Shown here piece after piece: positions 36,764 to 45,675 of a DNA stretch of 64,000 bases; position 1 is the stretch's first letter; each line of letters begins with the position of its first letter. The notes below the pieces were generated by a model. That model saw only the letters and a program-made list of their open reading frames with translations, did not search any database and was not told where the DNA came from. The stretch covers positions 38,490 through 102,489 of the forward strand of contig NZ_JACYHB010000016.1 in NCBI RefSeq assembly GCF_014837295.1. Direction: 5' to 3'. A program made the position numbers and the translations under genes. The DNA is from Cellulosimicrobium arenosum. GTDB lineage: Bacteria > Actinomycetota > Actinomycetes > Actinomycetales > Cellulomonadaceae.

Positions 36764-37756
36764 ATGGTTGAGCACGACACCTCGCGACGCGGCATGCCGG
36801 GCCATGACGCACGACGCGGCACGCGTCGCGTCGTCGTACCGGTGCTCGTCGCCCTGCTCGCGCTCGCGGGCTGCCAGGCAGGACTGCCCGACATGGAGCC
36901 GGGTCGCGCACCGACGGCCACGACGACGGAGCCGGCGAGCGCCGACGCGTCCCCGACCAGCACCGAGGCCCCGGCACCGGAGCCCTCGACGACGGCACCG
37001 ACCGAGGAACCGTCCGAGGAACCGAGCGACGAACCGAGCGAGGAACCGGCCGAGGACCTCACGGACACGGCGACCGAGACCCCGACCGAGGAGCCCGAGC
37101 CCGAGCCCGAGGCGACCGAGACCCCGGCCGAGAAGCCCGCGGAGCCCGAGAAGCCGGCGGCGCTGGTGCGCGGAGCGAGCGGCGAGCGCGTCACGGCGCT
37201 GCAGGCACGCCTGCACGAGCTCGGATACTTCATCGGTTCGCCGGACGGGTCGTTCGGCCCCGGGACGCAGCAGGCGGTGTGGGCGCTGCAGAAGGCGGCG
37301 GGGATCTCGCGGGACGGCGTCGTCGGCCCGGCCACGCAGGCGGCGCTCGACGACGGGGTGCGGCCGGGGGCCCAGAGCTCGTCGGGCAAGGTGATCGAGA
37401 TCGACCTTGGCCGTCAGCTCCTCCTCGCGGTCGAGGACGGGAAGGTCGTCACGGTGATCAACGCATCCGGCGGCAGCGGTGAGGCGTTCGAGGCCAAGGG
37501 CCGGCAGTACCACGCCAACACGCCGCGCGGGACGTTCCAGGTGGGTCGCCAGGTGGACGCGGACTACGAGTCCAGTCTCGAGCTGGGCAGCATGTGGCGA
37601 CCCAAGTTCTTCACCGGCGGTATCGCGGTCCACGGGTCGCCGTCCATCCCGCCGTGGGGCGCCTCGCACGGGTGCGTGCGCGTCGCGAACGGCGCGATGA
37701 ACTGGATCTGGGACTCGTGGGGCGCTCCGCCCGGGACGACCGTCCTCGTCTACTGA
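36764..37756 (+). CDS. lipoprotein L,D-transpeptidase with peptidoglycan-binding domain
   Basis: A cell-wall enzyme (330 aa) forming 3-3 cross-links or attaching ligands. A lipobox LALAGC places the lipidated Cys at 37. A Thr/Glu/Pro-rich spacer spans ~45-130. A PG_binding_1 domain follows (VTALQARLHELGYFIGSPDG, AVWALQKAAGI). The YkuD domain ends the protein, with His290 in VHGSPS and the catalytic Cys304 in SHGCVRV. ATG start. The long acidic spacer presumably spans from membrane to wall. It converges on murB, another peptidoglycan gene. Confidence 0.92.
   Translation: MVEHDTSRRGMPGHDARRGTRRVVVPVLVALLALAGCQAGLPDMEPGRAPTATTTEPASADASPTSTEAPAPEPSTTAPTEEPSEEPSDEPSEEPAEDLTDTATETPTEEPEPEPEATETPAEKPAEPEKPAALVRGASGERVTALQARLHELGYFIGSPDGSFGPGTQQAVWALQKAAGISRDGVVGPATQAALDDGVRPGAQSSSGKVIEIDLGRQLLLAVEDGKVVTVINASGGSGEAFEAKGRQYHANTPRGTFQVGRQVDADYESSLELGSMWRPKFFTGGIAVHGSPSIPPWGASHGCVRVANGAMNWIWDSWGAPPGTTVLVY
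37004..37051 (+). repeat. 12-bp tandem repeat within the transpeptidase gene
   Basis: Four tandem 12-base units of the type GAGGAACCGAGC encode EEPS-like tetrapeptides in the spacer. Such an in-frame repeat can change length by slippage without breaking the frame. Confidence 0.8.
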
Positions 37757-37802
37757 TCCCCGAGCGCGTGCTCGTGCCGCGGCCAGGGGCAGGTCGGCCT
37801 CG

Positions 37803-37823
37803 CGTCGGAGGAAGACTCCGACG
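37803..37823. terminator. bidirectional terminator between transpeptidase gene and murB
   Basis: An 8-bp perfect stem with a 5-base loop lies between the two convergent stops, four bases from the murB stop. Confidence 0.6.
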
Positions 37824-37826
37824 GGC

Positions 37827-39077
37827 TCAGAGGGAGACCCCGACGAGCACGGGCTCGGGCACGAGCTCGACACCGAACGACTCGCGCACGCCGTCGCGCA
37901 CGGCGCGGGCCAGCTCGACGACGTCGCCCGCGCTCGCTCCCCCACGGTTGGTGAGCGCGAGCGTGTGCCGGGTGGACAGCGTCGCGGGACTGGCCGCGCC
38001 GTGCACGCCGTACCCCTTGGCGAAGCCCGCGTGCTCGATGAGCCAGGCGGCCGACGTCTTGACGAGGGACGGGTCGATCTCCCCGAGGCTCGGCCCGGTG
38101 GTCCTGCTCGGCGTCGCGGACCGCACCGGGAACCGCGGCGCGTCGGCAGGGAGCGTGTCGGCCGCCTCGGCCGGGACGACCGGGTTGGTGAAGAACGACC
38201 CCGCGCTCCAGCGGTCGTGGTCGGGCGCCGGGGTGCCGGAGCCCGTGCCGGGTTCGGCCCCGCCGTCGAGCAGCATGCCCTTGCGCCCGCGCAGCTCGAG
38301 CACCGCGGCACGCACGTCCGCGCTCGGCGCCCGGTCCCCCACCTGCACGCCGAGGGCGCGCGCCAGCTCCGGGTAGGCGACCGGCGCCGACAGCGACCCG
38401 AGCCGGGACTGGAACGCGACGTCGAGCACGACGTACCGCGGGCTCGGATACCACGGGGTGCTCGGGTCCGCGGCCACGCGGTGCATGCTCTGCTTGAGCA
38501 GCGACGTGCGGTAGCCGAAACCGAGCTCGCCCACGGCGAGGGTACGTACGCGCGACTGCGCGCGGTCCCACACGCGCACCGACGAGACCACGCCCGCGAC
38601 CTCCTGCCCGTAGGCACCGATGTTCTGCACGGGCGCGGCGCCCACCGTGCCCGGGATGCCGGACAGGGCCTCCACCCCGACCCACTCCTCGGTCACGGCC
38701 CGCGCGACGAGGGAGTCCCAGTCCTGCCCGGCGGGCGCGTGGAAGCTCGCCCCGCCGCACGAGTCCTGGGCGTCGACCGTGACCCCCGTGCGGCGGTCGC
38801 GCACCACGACGCCGGCGAAGCCGTCGTCGCCCACGAGCAGGTTGGAGCCGCCGCCCAGCACGAGCAGCGCCTCCCCCGCGTCGTCCGCGGCTCGCACCGT
38901 CTCGACGAGCTCGGCATCGCTCGTGACCTCGACGTACCGGTCGGCGGGACCTCCGACGCGGAGCGTCGTGAGCTCGGCGAGCGCCGGCTCGCCGACGGAC
39001 GCCGGGCGCAGGCCCGGGGCGGTCGCGAGCGCGCTCGTCGGGTCGCCGGGGCGGGGATCCGTGGGTTCGCAGGTCAC
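37827..39077 (-). CDS. murB: UDP-N-acetylmuramate dehydrogenase
   Basis: MurB (416 aa) reduces UDP-GlcNAc-enolpyruvate to UDP-MurNAc with NADPH and FAD. The FAD-binding part shows TTLRVGGPADRYVEV, LVLGGGSNLLVGDDGF and SGIPGTVGAAPVQNIGAYG. The C-terminal part shows FGYRTSLLK, the catalytic Ser in GSFFTNPVV and SAAWLIEHAGFAKG with the catalytic Glu. It is longer than type I MurB because of a Pro/Thr-rich insertion before SLVKTSAAW. Essential gene, single-gene transcript in this layout. Confidence 0.95.
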   Translation of the reverse strand: MTCEPTDPRPGDPTSALATAPGLRPASVGEPALAELTTLRVGGPADRYVEVTSDAELVETVRAADDAGEALLVLGGGSNLLVGDDGFAGVVVRDRRTGVTVDAQDSCGGASFHAPAGQDWDSLVARAVTEEWVGVEALSGIPGTVGAAPVQNIGAYGQEVAGVVSSVRVWDRAQSRVRTLAVGELGFGYRTSLLKQSMHRVAADPSTPWYPSPRYVVLDVAFQSRLGSLSAPVAYPELARALGVQVGDRAPSADVRAAVLELRGRKGMLLDGGAEPGTGSGTPAPDHDRWSAGSFFTNPVVPAEAADTLPADAPRFPVRSATPSRTTGPSLGEIDPSLVKTSAAWLIEHAGFAKGYGVHGAASPATLSTRHTLALTNRGGASAGDVVELARAVRDGVRESFGVELVPEPVLVGVSL

Positions 39078-39086
39078 GCGTCCAGC

Positions 39087-40481
39087 CTAGTTCGAGTCCC
39101 TGCCGCCCGACGACGCGGCGTCGCCCCGTGCGGCGTCGCCCCCTGCCGCGCCGTCGCCCTCCTGCGCGGGACCGCCCGCGGCCGTGGGCAGCGGACGGGC
39201 CGCACCGACCACGAGAAGACCCACGACGACCGGCACGAGGATGACCAGCAGGGCGTACCGGTAGCCGACCGCGTGCGCGAGGAACCCGATGAGGGGCGGA
39301 CCGACGAAGAACGCGGAGTACCCGATCGTCGCGACGACGCTCACGCGCATCGCCGCGCGCTGCGGGTCGTCGGACGCCGCGCTCATCCCGACCGGGAAGC
39401 CGAGCGCCGCACCCGTCCCCCACAGGGCGACCCCGACGAGCGCGAGCCACAGCGTCGGCGCGAGACCGAACACGAGCAGGCCCGCGAGCGCGAGCCCGGC
39501 GGACAGCCGCAGCACGGGGACCCGGCCGTAGCGGTCGAGCAGCCCGGTGCCGAGGAGCCGCATGACGGTCATGGCCGTGAGGAAGACGGCGAGCCCGACG
39601 GCACCGAGCGCGTTGTCGGTGCCGAACCCGTCGACGACGGCGAGGCTCACCCAGTCGTTGGCCGCACCCTCGGTCAGCGCCGCGCCCAGGACGATCAGCC
39701 CGATGAGCAGCGTGCGCGGCTCGGTCCACGCGGACAGCGCGGAACCTGCGGCACGGCGGCCGGCCTCGCCGCCACGGCGGCGGCCGGCCCCGCCTGCGCC
39801 ACCCGTCCCGACCGCGGTCGCGGGGTCCGCACCGTCCGAGGCGTGCTCGGCCGTGCGCGCTCCGGCCGTGACGGCGGCCCGGTGCACGTCCCGCTCGGGC
39901 AGGAAGTGCCGGACGCTCCACAGGACGCCGACCAGGCTCACGACGACCGCGACGAGCACGTGCCACCGGAGCGGCAACCCCAGCCCGGCGGCGAGCGCGC
40001 CGACGCCCGCGCCGGCGACCGTGCCGAACGAGAAGCCGGCGTGGAAGCGCGGCATGATCGCGCGCCCCAGCCGTTGCTCGACCGCCGCACCCTCGAGGTT
40101 CATCGCGGCGTCCCAGACGCCGGTGCCGATGCCCGTGACGAACAGCGCGACCCGCACGACCCAGTCGGCACCCGCGTCGACCGCGAAGACCGTGGTGACC
40201 AGTCCGACCGTGTTCACCAGGGCGAACAGGACGATGGTGCGCGACGCGCCCAGGCGTTCGACGACCAGGCCGGACAGCGGCATGGCGAGGATCGACCCGA
40301 CCGCGATGGACAGCAGCAGCAGACCCATCTCGGCCTCGGCGAAGCCGAGCTGGTCGCGCACGGCGGGCAGCCGCGACGCCCAGGTGGCGAAGTTGAAGCC
40401 GTTGCAGAAGAACACGGCGAAGACGGCCCAGGCCGCGACGGTGGCGACGCGCGCGGGACGAGGGGTGACGGGCGAGCTCAT
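39087..40481 (-). CDS. MFS transporter
   Basis: A 464-aa major facilitator with 12 predicted helices in two blocks. These are separated by a cytoplasmic loop rich in Ala/Gly/Arg near residues 205-250. Family-like features are FATWASRLPAVRDQLGF after helix 1 and the DRYGRVPVLR loop between helices 8 and 9. The C-terminal tail is Gly/Ala/Asp-rich. Its ATG overlaps the stop of the next MFS gene, with which it shares clear similarity, so the pair looks like a tandem duplication. Substrate unknown. Confidence 0.85.
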   Translation of the reverse strand: MSSPVTPRPARVATVAAWAVFAVFFCNGFNFATWASRLPAVRDQLGFAEAEMGLLLLSIAVGSILAMPLSGLVVERLGASRTIVLFALVNTVGLVTTVFAVDAGADWVVRVALFVTGIGTGVWDAAMNLEGAAVEQRLGRAIMPRFHAGFSFGTVAGAGVGALAAGLGLPLRWHVLVAVVVSLVGVLWSVRHFLPERDVHRAAVTAGARTAEHASDGADPATAVGTGGAGGAGRRRGGEAGRRAAGSALSAWTEPRTLLIGLIVLGAALTEGAANDWVSLAVVDGFGTDNALGAVGLAVFLTAMTVMRLLGTGLLDRYGRVPVLRLSAGLALAGLLVFGLAPTLWLALVGVALWGTGAALGFPVGMSAASDDPQRAAMRVSVVATIGYSAFFVGPPLIGFLAHAVGYRYALLVILVPVVVGLLVVGAARPLPTAAGGPAQEGDGAAGGDAARGDAASSGGRDSN

Positions 40482-42088
40482 GCCGAGGTCTCCTGGCGAC
40501 GGTGCGGGCGGTTCGTGCGTCGCCCGGCGCGCTGCGGGTCCCGGTGCGGGCGACGGGTCACGCGCACCGGGGCGCGCCGGTCGGGCAACGCCGCCTCGGC
40601 CCCCGGCTCAGGGGCGCCGTCCGTGCCGTCAGTGCCGTCAATGCCCTCGGTGCCGGCCGCGGGGCCGCCGTCGTCCACCGGTCCATCCTGCATCACGGCG
40701 CCCGCGACGGCGCCGGACGGTGCCCGCAACGGTGCGACCCGGTCCGCGAGCAGGACGCTGAGGACCATCGCGCCGACGATGAGGACGAGCGCGTGGCGCG
40801 CGCCCACGGCCTCGGCCGCGAGCCCGAGCAGCGGGGGTGCGGCCAACGCCGCCATCGACGAGAACGCCGAGACCACGGACACCCGGCCCGCCGCCCGCAG
40901 GGGCTCGTCCGAGGCGGCGGCGATGCCGATGGGGACGGCGAGCGCCGCACCGAACCCCCACAGGACCACGCCGACGCCGGCGAGGGCGAGCGTGGGGGCG
41001 AACCCGAAGAGCAGGAGCCCGACGACGGACGTGATCCCCGACGCCCGCAGCACCGCGACGCGCCCGAACCGGTCGATCAGGCGTGTCCCGGCCAGGCGCA
41101 TCACGGTCATCGCGCCGACGAAGGTGCCGAAGACCACGGCGCCGACCGCCTCCGTCTGGGCGAACCCGTCGACGACGGCCAGCGACAGCCAGTCGTTCGC
41201 GGAACCCTCGGACAGCGCCGCGGAGAGGATGACCAGACCGATGAGCAGCGTCCGGGGCTCGCGCCACGCGCCCAGCGCGGCGCCGAGCCGCGCACCTCGG
41301 TGCGCGACCGCGCGGCGCAGCACGACGGAGCGGTGCCTGAGCGTGGGCGAGGCCGAGCCGGGTCCCGTGGTCTCCCGCGGGGCCGAGGAGGCGCCGCTCG
41401 CGCCACGACCGCGGGGCTCGGGCCGGGCCGGGGACATGGGCAGCGTGTCGTGCACGATCAGGGGGATCGTGGCGAGGCGCACGACGGTCGCGAGAGCGCC
41501 GGTCACGACGAACTGGACCAGGACGGGGACCCCGCCCGCGGCGCACGCGGCGCCGAGGAGGGACCCCGCGACGGCGCCGATCGAGAAGGCCGCGTGGAAC
41601 TGGGGCAGGACCGTACGACCCGTGCGGCGCTCGATCCCCGCGCTCTCGACGTTCATGGGGACGTTGCCCAGCGAGAAGGCCATGCCGTTGAGGAGGATGC
41701 CGGTCGCGAGGAGGGTCACGGAGCCGGTGGCGGGACCGACCCCGAGGAGCACGAAGGCCGCGGCGAAGAGCACGGCGGCGATGAGGAACGCGACGCGACC
41801 GCCGAACCGGGTGACGAACGGACCGGCGACGGTGACGGTCGCGAGCGCGCCGACGGCGCCCGCGAGCAGCACGACGCCGAGCTCGGCGGGTGTCAGGTCG
41901 AGCGCGTCGCGCACGGACGGGATCCGCGCGAGCCAGCTCGACATCATGACGCCGTTGAGCGCGAAGATGCCGAGGAGCGCCCAGCGGGCACGGGCGAGCA
42001 CCCGGGGGTCGGACGGGTCCGGCGCCGCAGATCCTCGAATCGATTCGATCCGATCGAGGAGCGCGGGCTTCGAATCGATTCGAGGCAT
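40478..42088 (-). CDS. MFS transporter, LacI-controlled
   Basis: A 536-aa major facilitator with 12 helices, similar along its length to the neighbour at 39087 (MSSWLARIPSVRDALDL versus the related WASRLPAVRDQLGF). The loop DRFGRVAVLRASG is present. The C-terminus is a Gly/Asp/Pro/Arg-rich tail of ~60 residues. I choose the ATG at 42088; a GTG at 42001 would leave both operator palindromes outside the gene and cannot be excluded. It is divergent from the LacI gene, so sugar or nucleoside transport is a reasonable guess. Confidence 0.83.
   Translation of the reverse strand: MPRIDSKPALLDRIESIRGSAAPDPSDPRVLARARWALLGIFALNGVMMSSWLARIPSVRDALDLTPAELGVVLLAGAVGALATVTVAGPFVTRFGGRVAFLIAAVLFAAAFVLLGVGPATGSVTLLATGILLNGMAFSLGNVPMNVESAGIERRTGRTVLPQFHAAFSIGAVAGSLLGAACAAGGVPVLVQFVVTGALATVVRLATIPLIVHDTLPMSPARPEPRGRGASGASSAPRETTGPGSASPTLRHRSVVLRRAVAHRGARLGAALGAWREPRTLLIGLVILSAALSEGSANDWLSLAVVDGFAQTEAVGAVVFGTFVGAMTVMRLAGTRLIDRFGRVAVLRASGITSVVGLLLFGFAPTLALAGVGVVLWGFGAALAVPIGIAAASDEPLRAAGRVSVVSAFSSMAALAAPPLLGLAAEAVGARHALVLIVGAMVLSVLLADRVAPLRAPSGAVAGAVMQDGPVDDGGPAAGTEGIDGTDGTDGAPEPGAEAALPDRRAPVRVTRRPHRDPQRAGRRTNRPHRRQETSA
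42035..42083. promoter_or_regulatory. twin palindromic operators, probably for LacI
   Basis: The perfect 14-base palindrome TCGAATCGATTCGA occurs twice (42035-42048 and 42070-42083), 35 bases apart centre to centre. Both have a central CG, as LacI-family operators do. They lie between the divergent lacI and MFS genes, over the first codons of the annotated MFS gene. Confidence 0.72.
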
Positions 42089-42159
42089 GGTCACCAGTGT
42101 GCGGGTACGCTGGCCGCGCGTCAATCGACTTTCCAGGTCAGCGGCCAGGCAGGAGCGTG

Positions 42160-43299
42160 ATGAGCGACACCACGGGCACCAGGGCCGGCGGCACGCACCG
42201 CCCGACCCTCGCCAAGGTCGCCGAGCGCGCCGGCGTCTCCGTCTCCACGGCGTCCCTCGCGTTCTCCGGCGCCGGGCCGATCACACCCGAGACCCGCGAG
42301 CGCGTCCTCACCGCGGCCGAGGAGCTCGGCTACACCGGACCGAACCCGCTCGGGCGCCAGCTCCGGTCGGGCCGCTCGGGCGTCGTCGGCGTCGTCGTCG
42401 GCGACCAGCTCCGCCGCGCGTTCCGCGACCCGGTCGCCGTCCAAGTGCTCGACGGCCTCGTCTCGACCCTCGGGGAGAACGGGCTCGGCGTCCTGCTCAT
42501 CCCGGGTATCCCGTCCGACGACCCCGCCCGCGCCGTCGACCCCCTCGTCGAGAGCGCCGCGATGGACGTCGCCGTGCTCGTGTGGGGAGTGGGGTCCGAC
42601 GACGCGACCCTCGCCGCGCTGCAGCGCCGCGGGGTGCCCGTCGTGATCGGCGAGGGTCGCGAGGTCGAGGGCGCTCCGCTCGTCGGGATCGACGACCGCG
42701 AGGGGACGGCCGAGGCCGTCCGCCACCTCGTCGGGCTCGGCCACGAGCGCGTCGCGGAGGTCTCCCTGCCGCTCGACAACTCCGACCGCAGCGGACCGCT
42801 CGTCGCGGCGCGGCTCGCCCAGGTGGACCGCACGCCCACGGCCAACCGGCTCGCCGGGGTCCGCGACGTCGTCGAGCCCGTCGCGAGCTGGGAGACCGAG
42901 GCGTCCCTCGTCGAGCACGGGCGCTCCGCAGCCCTCGCGCTGCTCGGGACACCCGGCCCGGACGGCGCCTTCCGGGCGCAGGACGCCGCGACGCGGCCGA
43001 CGGCGATCATCGCCCACTCCGACCTGCTCGCCGCAGGAGCGCTGCTCGGGGTGCGCGAGCTGGGGCTGCGCGTGCCCGACGACGTGTCGGTCGCCGGTTT
43101 CGACGGTCTCGACCTGCCCTGGCTGGCACCGGACGTCCTGACGAGCGTCCTGCAGCCGCTCGCGGACAAGGGCGCCGCGCTCGGCCGGGCCGTCGTCGGC
43201 CTCCTCGCCGGGGAGGAACCGGCGACGACGACGCTGCACGTCGAGCTCGTGGTCGGGACCACGACGGGCCCGGTCCGCCCCGGCGCACCGGTGGCGTGA
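42160..43299 (+). CDS. LacI-family transcriptional regulator
   Basis: A 379-aa repressor. The N-terminal helix-turn-helix is TLAKVAERAGVSVSTASLAFSG with the hinge helix PNPLGRQLRSGRSG. The periplasmic-binding-protein-like domain follows (VVGVVVGDQ, VSVAGFDGLDLP). A stretch near residues 215-265 replaces the usual compact core loop and looks inserted. The ATG has AGGAG six bases upstream. It probably represses the divergent MFS pair through the two palindromes at 42035-42083. Confidence 0.9.
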   Translation: MSDTTGTRAGGTHRPTLAKVAERAGVSVSTASLAFSGAGPITPETRERVLTAAEELGYTGPNPLGRQLRSGRSGVVGVVVGDQLRRAFRDPVAVQVLDGLVSTLGENGLGVLLIPGIPSDDPARAVDPLVESAAMDVAVLVWGVGSDDATLAALQRRGVPVVIGEGREVEGAPLVGIDDREGTAEAVRHLVGLGHERVAEVSLPLDNSDRSGPLVAARLAQVDRTPTANRLAGVRDVVEPVASWETEASLVEHGRSAALALLGTPGPDGAFRAQDAATRPTAIIAHSDLLAAGALLGVRELGLRVPDDVSVAGFDGLDLPWLAPDVLTSVLQPLADKGAALGRAVVGLLAGEEPATTTLHVELVVGTTTGPVRPGAPVA

Positions 43300-43333
43300 G
43301 CGACGGGTCGCGCTCCGGACTCAACCTCCGTCG

Positions 43334-43749
43334 GTGCCCGGACGTGTCACTGTCCTGAGCACCCACGCACTCGCCCTCGGGGCGAGCGACCAGGACGACG
43401 GCGACGGCGGCGGACCACCGGGCGCACCCCGGGCGGATCCGGCGGACGACCTGGTGCGGGTGGTCCGGACGGCGCGCACGACCGAGCGCGAGTTCACCGA
43501 CTTCATGCGGGACACCGTCACGCCGACCGCGACCAGCTCGTGCGCGCGCTCGCGACGCTCACCGCGCGGCAACGCCGCGTCGTCGTGCTGCGCCACCTCG
43601 TGGGCCTGACCGAGCGCGAGGTCGCCGACGACCTCGGCGTGTCCGTCGGGACGGTCAAGTCCACCGCGTCCCGCGGCCTCGCCCAGCTCCGCTCCGTGCT
43701 CGGCGCCGCTGCCGAGCCCACCGCACGCACCGACGGGAGCCCGTCATGA
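43334..43749 (+). pseudogene. decayed SigE-type sigma factor gene
   Basis: Two fragments of one sigma-70 gene lie in different frames. The first frame carries a region-2 start (TTEREFTDFMRDT, ending near 43517). From about 43520 the second frame carries DRDQLVRALATLTARQRRVVV and the region-4 helix-turn-helix GLTEREVADDLGVSVGTVK. About 100 residues of regions 2-3 are missing, so an internal deletion plus frameshift is likely. The 69-aa region-4 piece starting at the ATG at 43540 could still be translated. Confidence 0.7.
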
Positions 43750-44729
43750 ACCCCACCACCGACCGCACCGACGCCGACTTCGCCCGCTCGCTGCGCGAGC
43801 ACGTCGACGCCCTCGCCCCCACCATCGACGTCGACACCCACGACGTCGTCCCGGCGGCACGCCGTCGTCGTCGGCGACGTGCCGCGCTCACCGGCGCCGC
43901 CGCGGTCGCCGTCTTCGCCGCCGGCGCCGGCTGGGCGGCGCACACCTGGATCCTCACGGTTCCCGACGAGGTCGTGCCCGCGACCGTCGTCCCCTACGTC
44001 CCCTCCGACGGCGCCCCGACGATCGACGGCGGGTGGCCGGACGCACCGTACTGGCGGGTGCGGTTCGAGACGCAGGGCACGGACACCACCGGCGCGGGCT
44101 CGACGGCCGTGCGCGTCGACTGGCTCGGGCACGACGACCCCGGGCTGCTCACGGAGGAGGGTGAGGACGAGGTGACGCCGATCGGGCCGTCCTCGTGGGC
44201 GGAGCTCCTGATCGACGACGAGCGGGTGCTGGTCGGGTGGGACGGGCTCTACGCGCTGCCGACCGACCCGGTCGAGCTCGAACGTCTCCTGCGCGACAGC
44301 GTCGAGCCGGACCGAGGTGCCGGCACGCCCGACGACAAGGTCTTCGACATGGCGCGGACGCTGCTGGTGGGCACCCCTGCGCCGCCGGCGCTGCGCGACG
44401 CGCTCTGGGACGTCCTCACCGACCTCCCGTCGACGTCCGCGCTGGGTGAGGTGACCGATGCGCGGGACCGGAGCGGGCAGGGCGTCGAGACGACGATCCA
44501 GGGGTGGACGAGCCGCATCGTGTACGACCCGACGGCACACCGCGTCCTCGAGACGACCGGGACGCAGGACGACGAGCTGCTCGACGAGATGCGCGACGAC
44601 GGACGCCTCGACGGCGTCATCCTGACGACCTCGTCCCGCACGACCTACCTCGACGAAGGACCCGCGGACGCTCCGCCCGCCGAGCCGCGCCTCGAGGACA
44701 GCGGCTGCGTCTCCTGGGAGACCTGCTGA
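43746..44729 (+). CDS. membrane-anchored sigma-partner protein, CU044_5270-like
   Basis: A 327-aa protein with a short cytoplasmic N-terminus, an Arg cluster, one transmembrane helix near residues 48-66 (ALTGAAAVAVFAAGAGWAA) and a large outer domain. The outer part includes FDMARTLLVGTPAPPALRDALW, similar to the CU044_5270 family commonly found behind SigE-type sigma genes. It overlaps the decayed sigma gene by four bases. With that sigma factor broken, its function may be lost or redirected. Confidence 0.65.
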   Translation: MNPTTDRTDADFARSLREHVDALAPTIDVDTHDVVPAARRRRRRRAALTGAAAVAVFAAGAGWAAHTWILTVPDEVVPATVVPYVPSDGAPTIDGGWPDAPYWRVRFETQGTDTTGAGSTAVRVDWLGHDDPGLLTEEGEDEVTPIGPSSWAELLIDDERVLVGWDGLYALPTDPVELERLLRDSVEPDRGAGTPDDKVFDMARTLLVGTPAPPALRDALWDVLTDLPSTSALGEVTDARDRSGQGVETTIQGWTSRIVYDPTAHRVLETTGTQDDELLDEMRDDGRLDGVILTTSSRTTYLDEGPADAPPAEPRLEDSGCVSWETC

Positions 44730-44736
44730 CAGCACC

Positions 44737-45183
44737 TCAGAGCCGGACGACCGCCTGCGTCTTGCCGAGCACCCGGGCACCCTCGAAGGTCACGGTGAGG
44801 TCGACGCGGACGGTCCCGGCGTCGGCGTCGATCGCACCGACCGTGCCGGTCACCTCGAGCGTCGCGACGCCCGCGTCCGGGACGGGGACGGGGCGCGTGA
44901 AGCGGGTCTGGTAGTCGACGACGGCGCCCGGGTCGCCCGCCCACTCCTCGACGAGCGCGACCGCGGCGCCCATGGTGAACATGCCGTGCGCGATGACGCC
45001 CGGCAGGCCGACCCCGGCCGCGAACGTGTCGTTCCAGTGGATCGGGTTGAAGTCGCCGCTCGCACCGGCGTAGCGCACGAGGCGTGCACGGTCCACCTCG
45101 ACCGTGCGCGTCCCGACGACGTCCCCGGCGGCCAGGTCTCCGATCGCCGGCCGGCGTGCGGCAGCGGGCCGCTGGGCGGTCAT
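44737..45183 (-). CDS. MaoC-family hot-dog dehydratase, HadB-like
   Basis: A 148-aa single hot-dog domain protein. The hydratase motif YAGASGDFNPIHWNDTFAA contains the catalytic Asp and His, followed by GLPGVIAHGMFTMG. In mycobacteria the homologous HadB pairs with HadA as a 3-hydroxyacyl-ACP dehydratase. Here it overlaps the HadA-like gene by 4 bases (ATGA), so a heterodimer is likely. As Micrococcales generally lack mycolic acids, the real substrate is unclear. Confidence 0.85.
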   Translation of the reverse strand: MTAQRPAAARRPAIGDLAAGDVVGTRTVEVDRARLVRYAGASGDFNPIHWNDTFAAGVGLPGVIAHGMFTMGAAVALVEEWAGDPGAVVDYQTRFTRPVPVPDAGVATLEVTGTVGAIDADAGTVRVDLTVTFEGARVLGKTQAVVRL

Positions 45184-45653
45184 GCGTCCTCCCCGCGGAC
45201 GGCGAGGGTCGAGACGACGGTGGAGACCGGCGTCCGCGCCGGCTCGCCCGCGTCGTCCGTGGCCGCGGCGAAGATCTCGCAGCGCGTCGTCACCATCGCG
45301 AGGCCTGCGCGCTCGACGATGCGGTCCACGTGGAGCACCGTCACGAGCTCGTCGCCGGCGACGATCGGCCGGTGGTGCGTGAAGCGCTCGTCGGCGTGGA
45401 CGACACGCGTGAAGTCGATGCCCGCCTCCGGGTCCTCGATCAGCTGCGCCTCGGCGCGCTGCGCGACGACGACCGCGAAGGTCGGGGGCGCGACGAGGTC
45501 GCCATGACCAGCACCCCGCGCCGCCACGAGATCGTGGTGCACGGGGTGCGTGGAACCGACGGCCGCGGCGAACTCGCGCAGCTTCTCGCGTCCGACGGAG
45601 TACGGGGCCGTGGCCGGGTACTCGCGCCCGGCGAAGTCTGCGTTGATCGCCAC
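45180..45653 (-). CDS. MaoC/FAS1-like dehydratase subunit, HadA-like
   Basis: A 157-aa hot-dog protein of the HadA/HadC type: MAINADFAGREYPATAPYSVGREKLREFA (read in parts), a PTFAVVV motif and the loop HHRPIVAGDELV. It lacks the DxxxxH dehydratase dyad and would be the substrate-binding partner of the HadB-like protein. It lies just after rpmG, which is the conserved actinobacterial order rpmG-hadA-hadB. Confidence 0.82.
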   Translation of the reverse strand: MAINADFAGREYPATAPYSVGREKLREFAAAVGSTHPVHHDLVAARGAGHGDLVAPPTFAVVVAQRAEAQLIEDPEAGIDFTRVVHADERFTHHRPIVAGDELVTVLHVDRIVERAGLAMVTTRCEIFAAATDDAGEPARTPVSTVVSTLAVRGEDA

Positions 45654-45675
45654 GGGTCGGTGGGTGAGCGCTGGG

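Noticed and set aside
37965-43358. Plus-strand open frame of 1797 codons across murB, both MFS genes and lacI
   Set aside because: It runs antisense to three recognised genes and changes composition with each of them. It is a GC-driven shadow.
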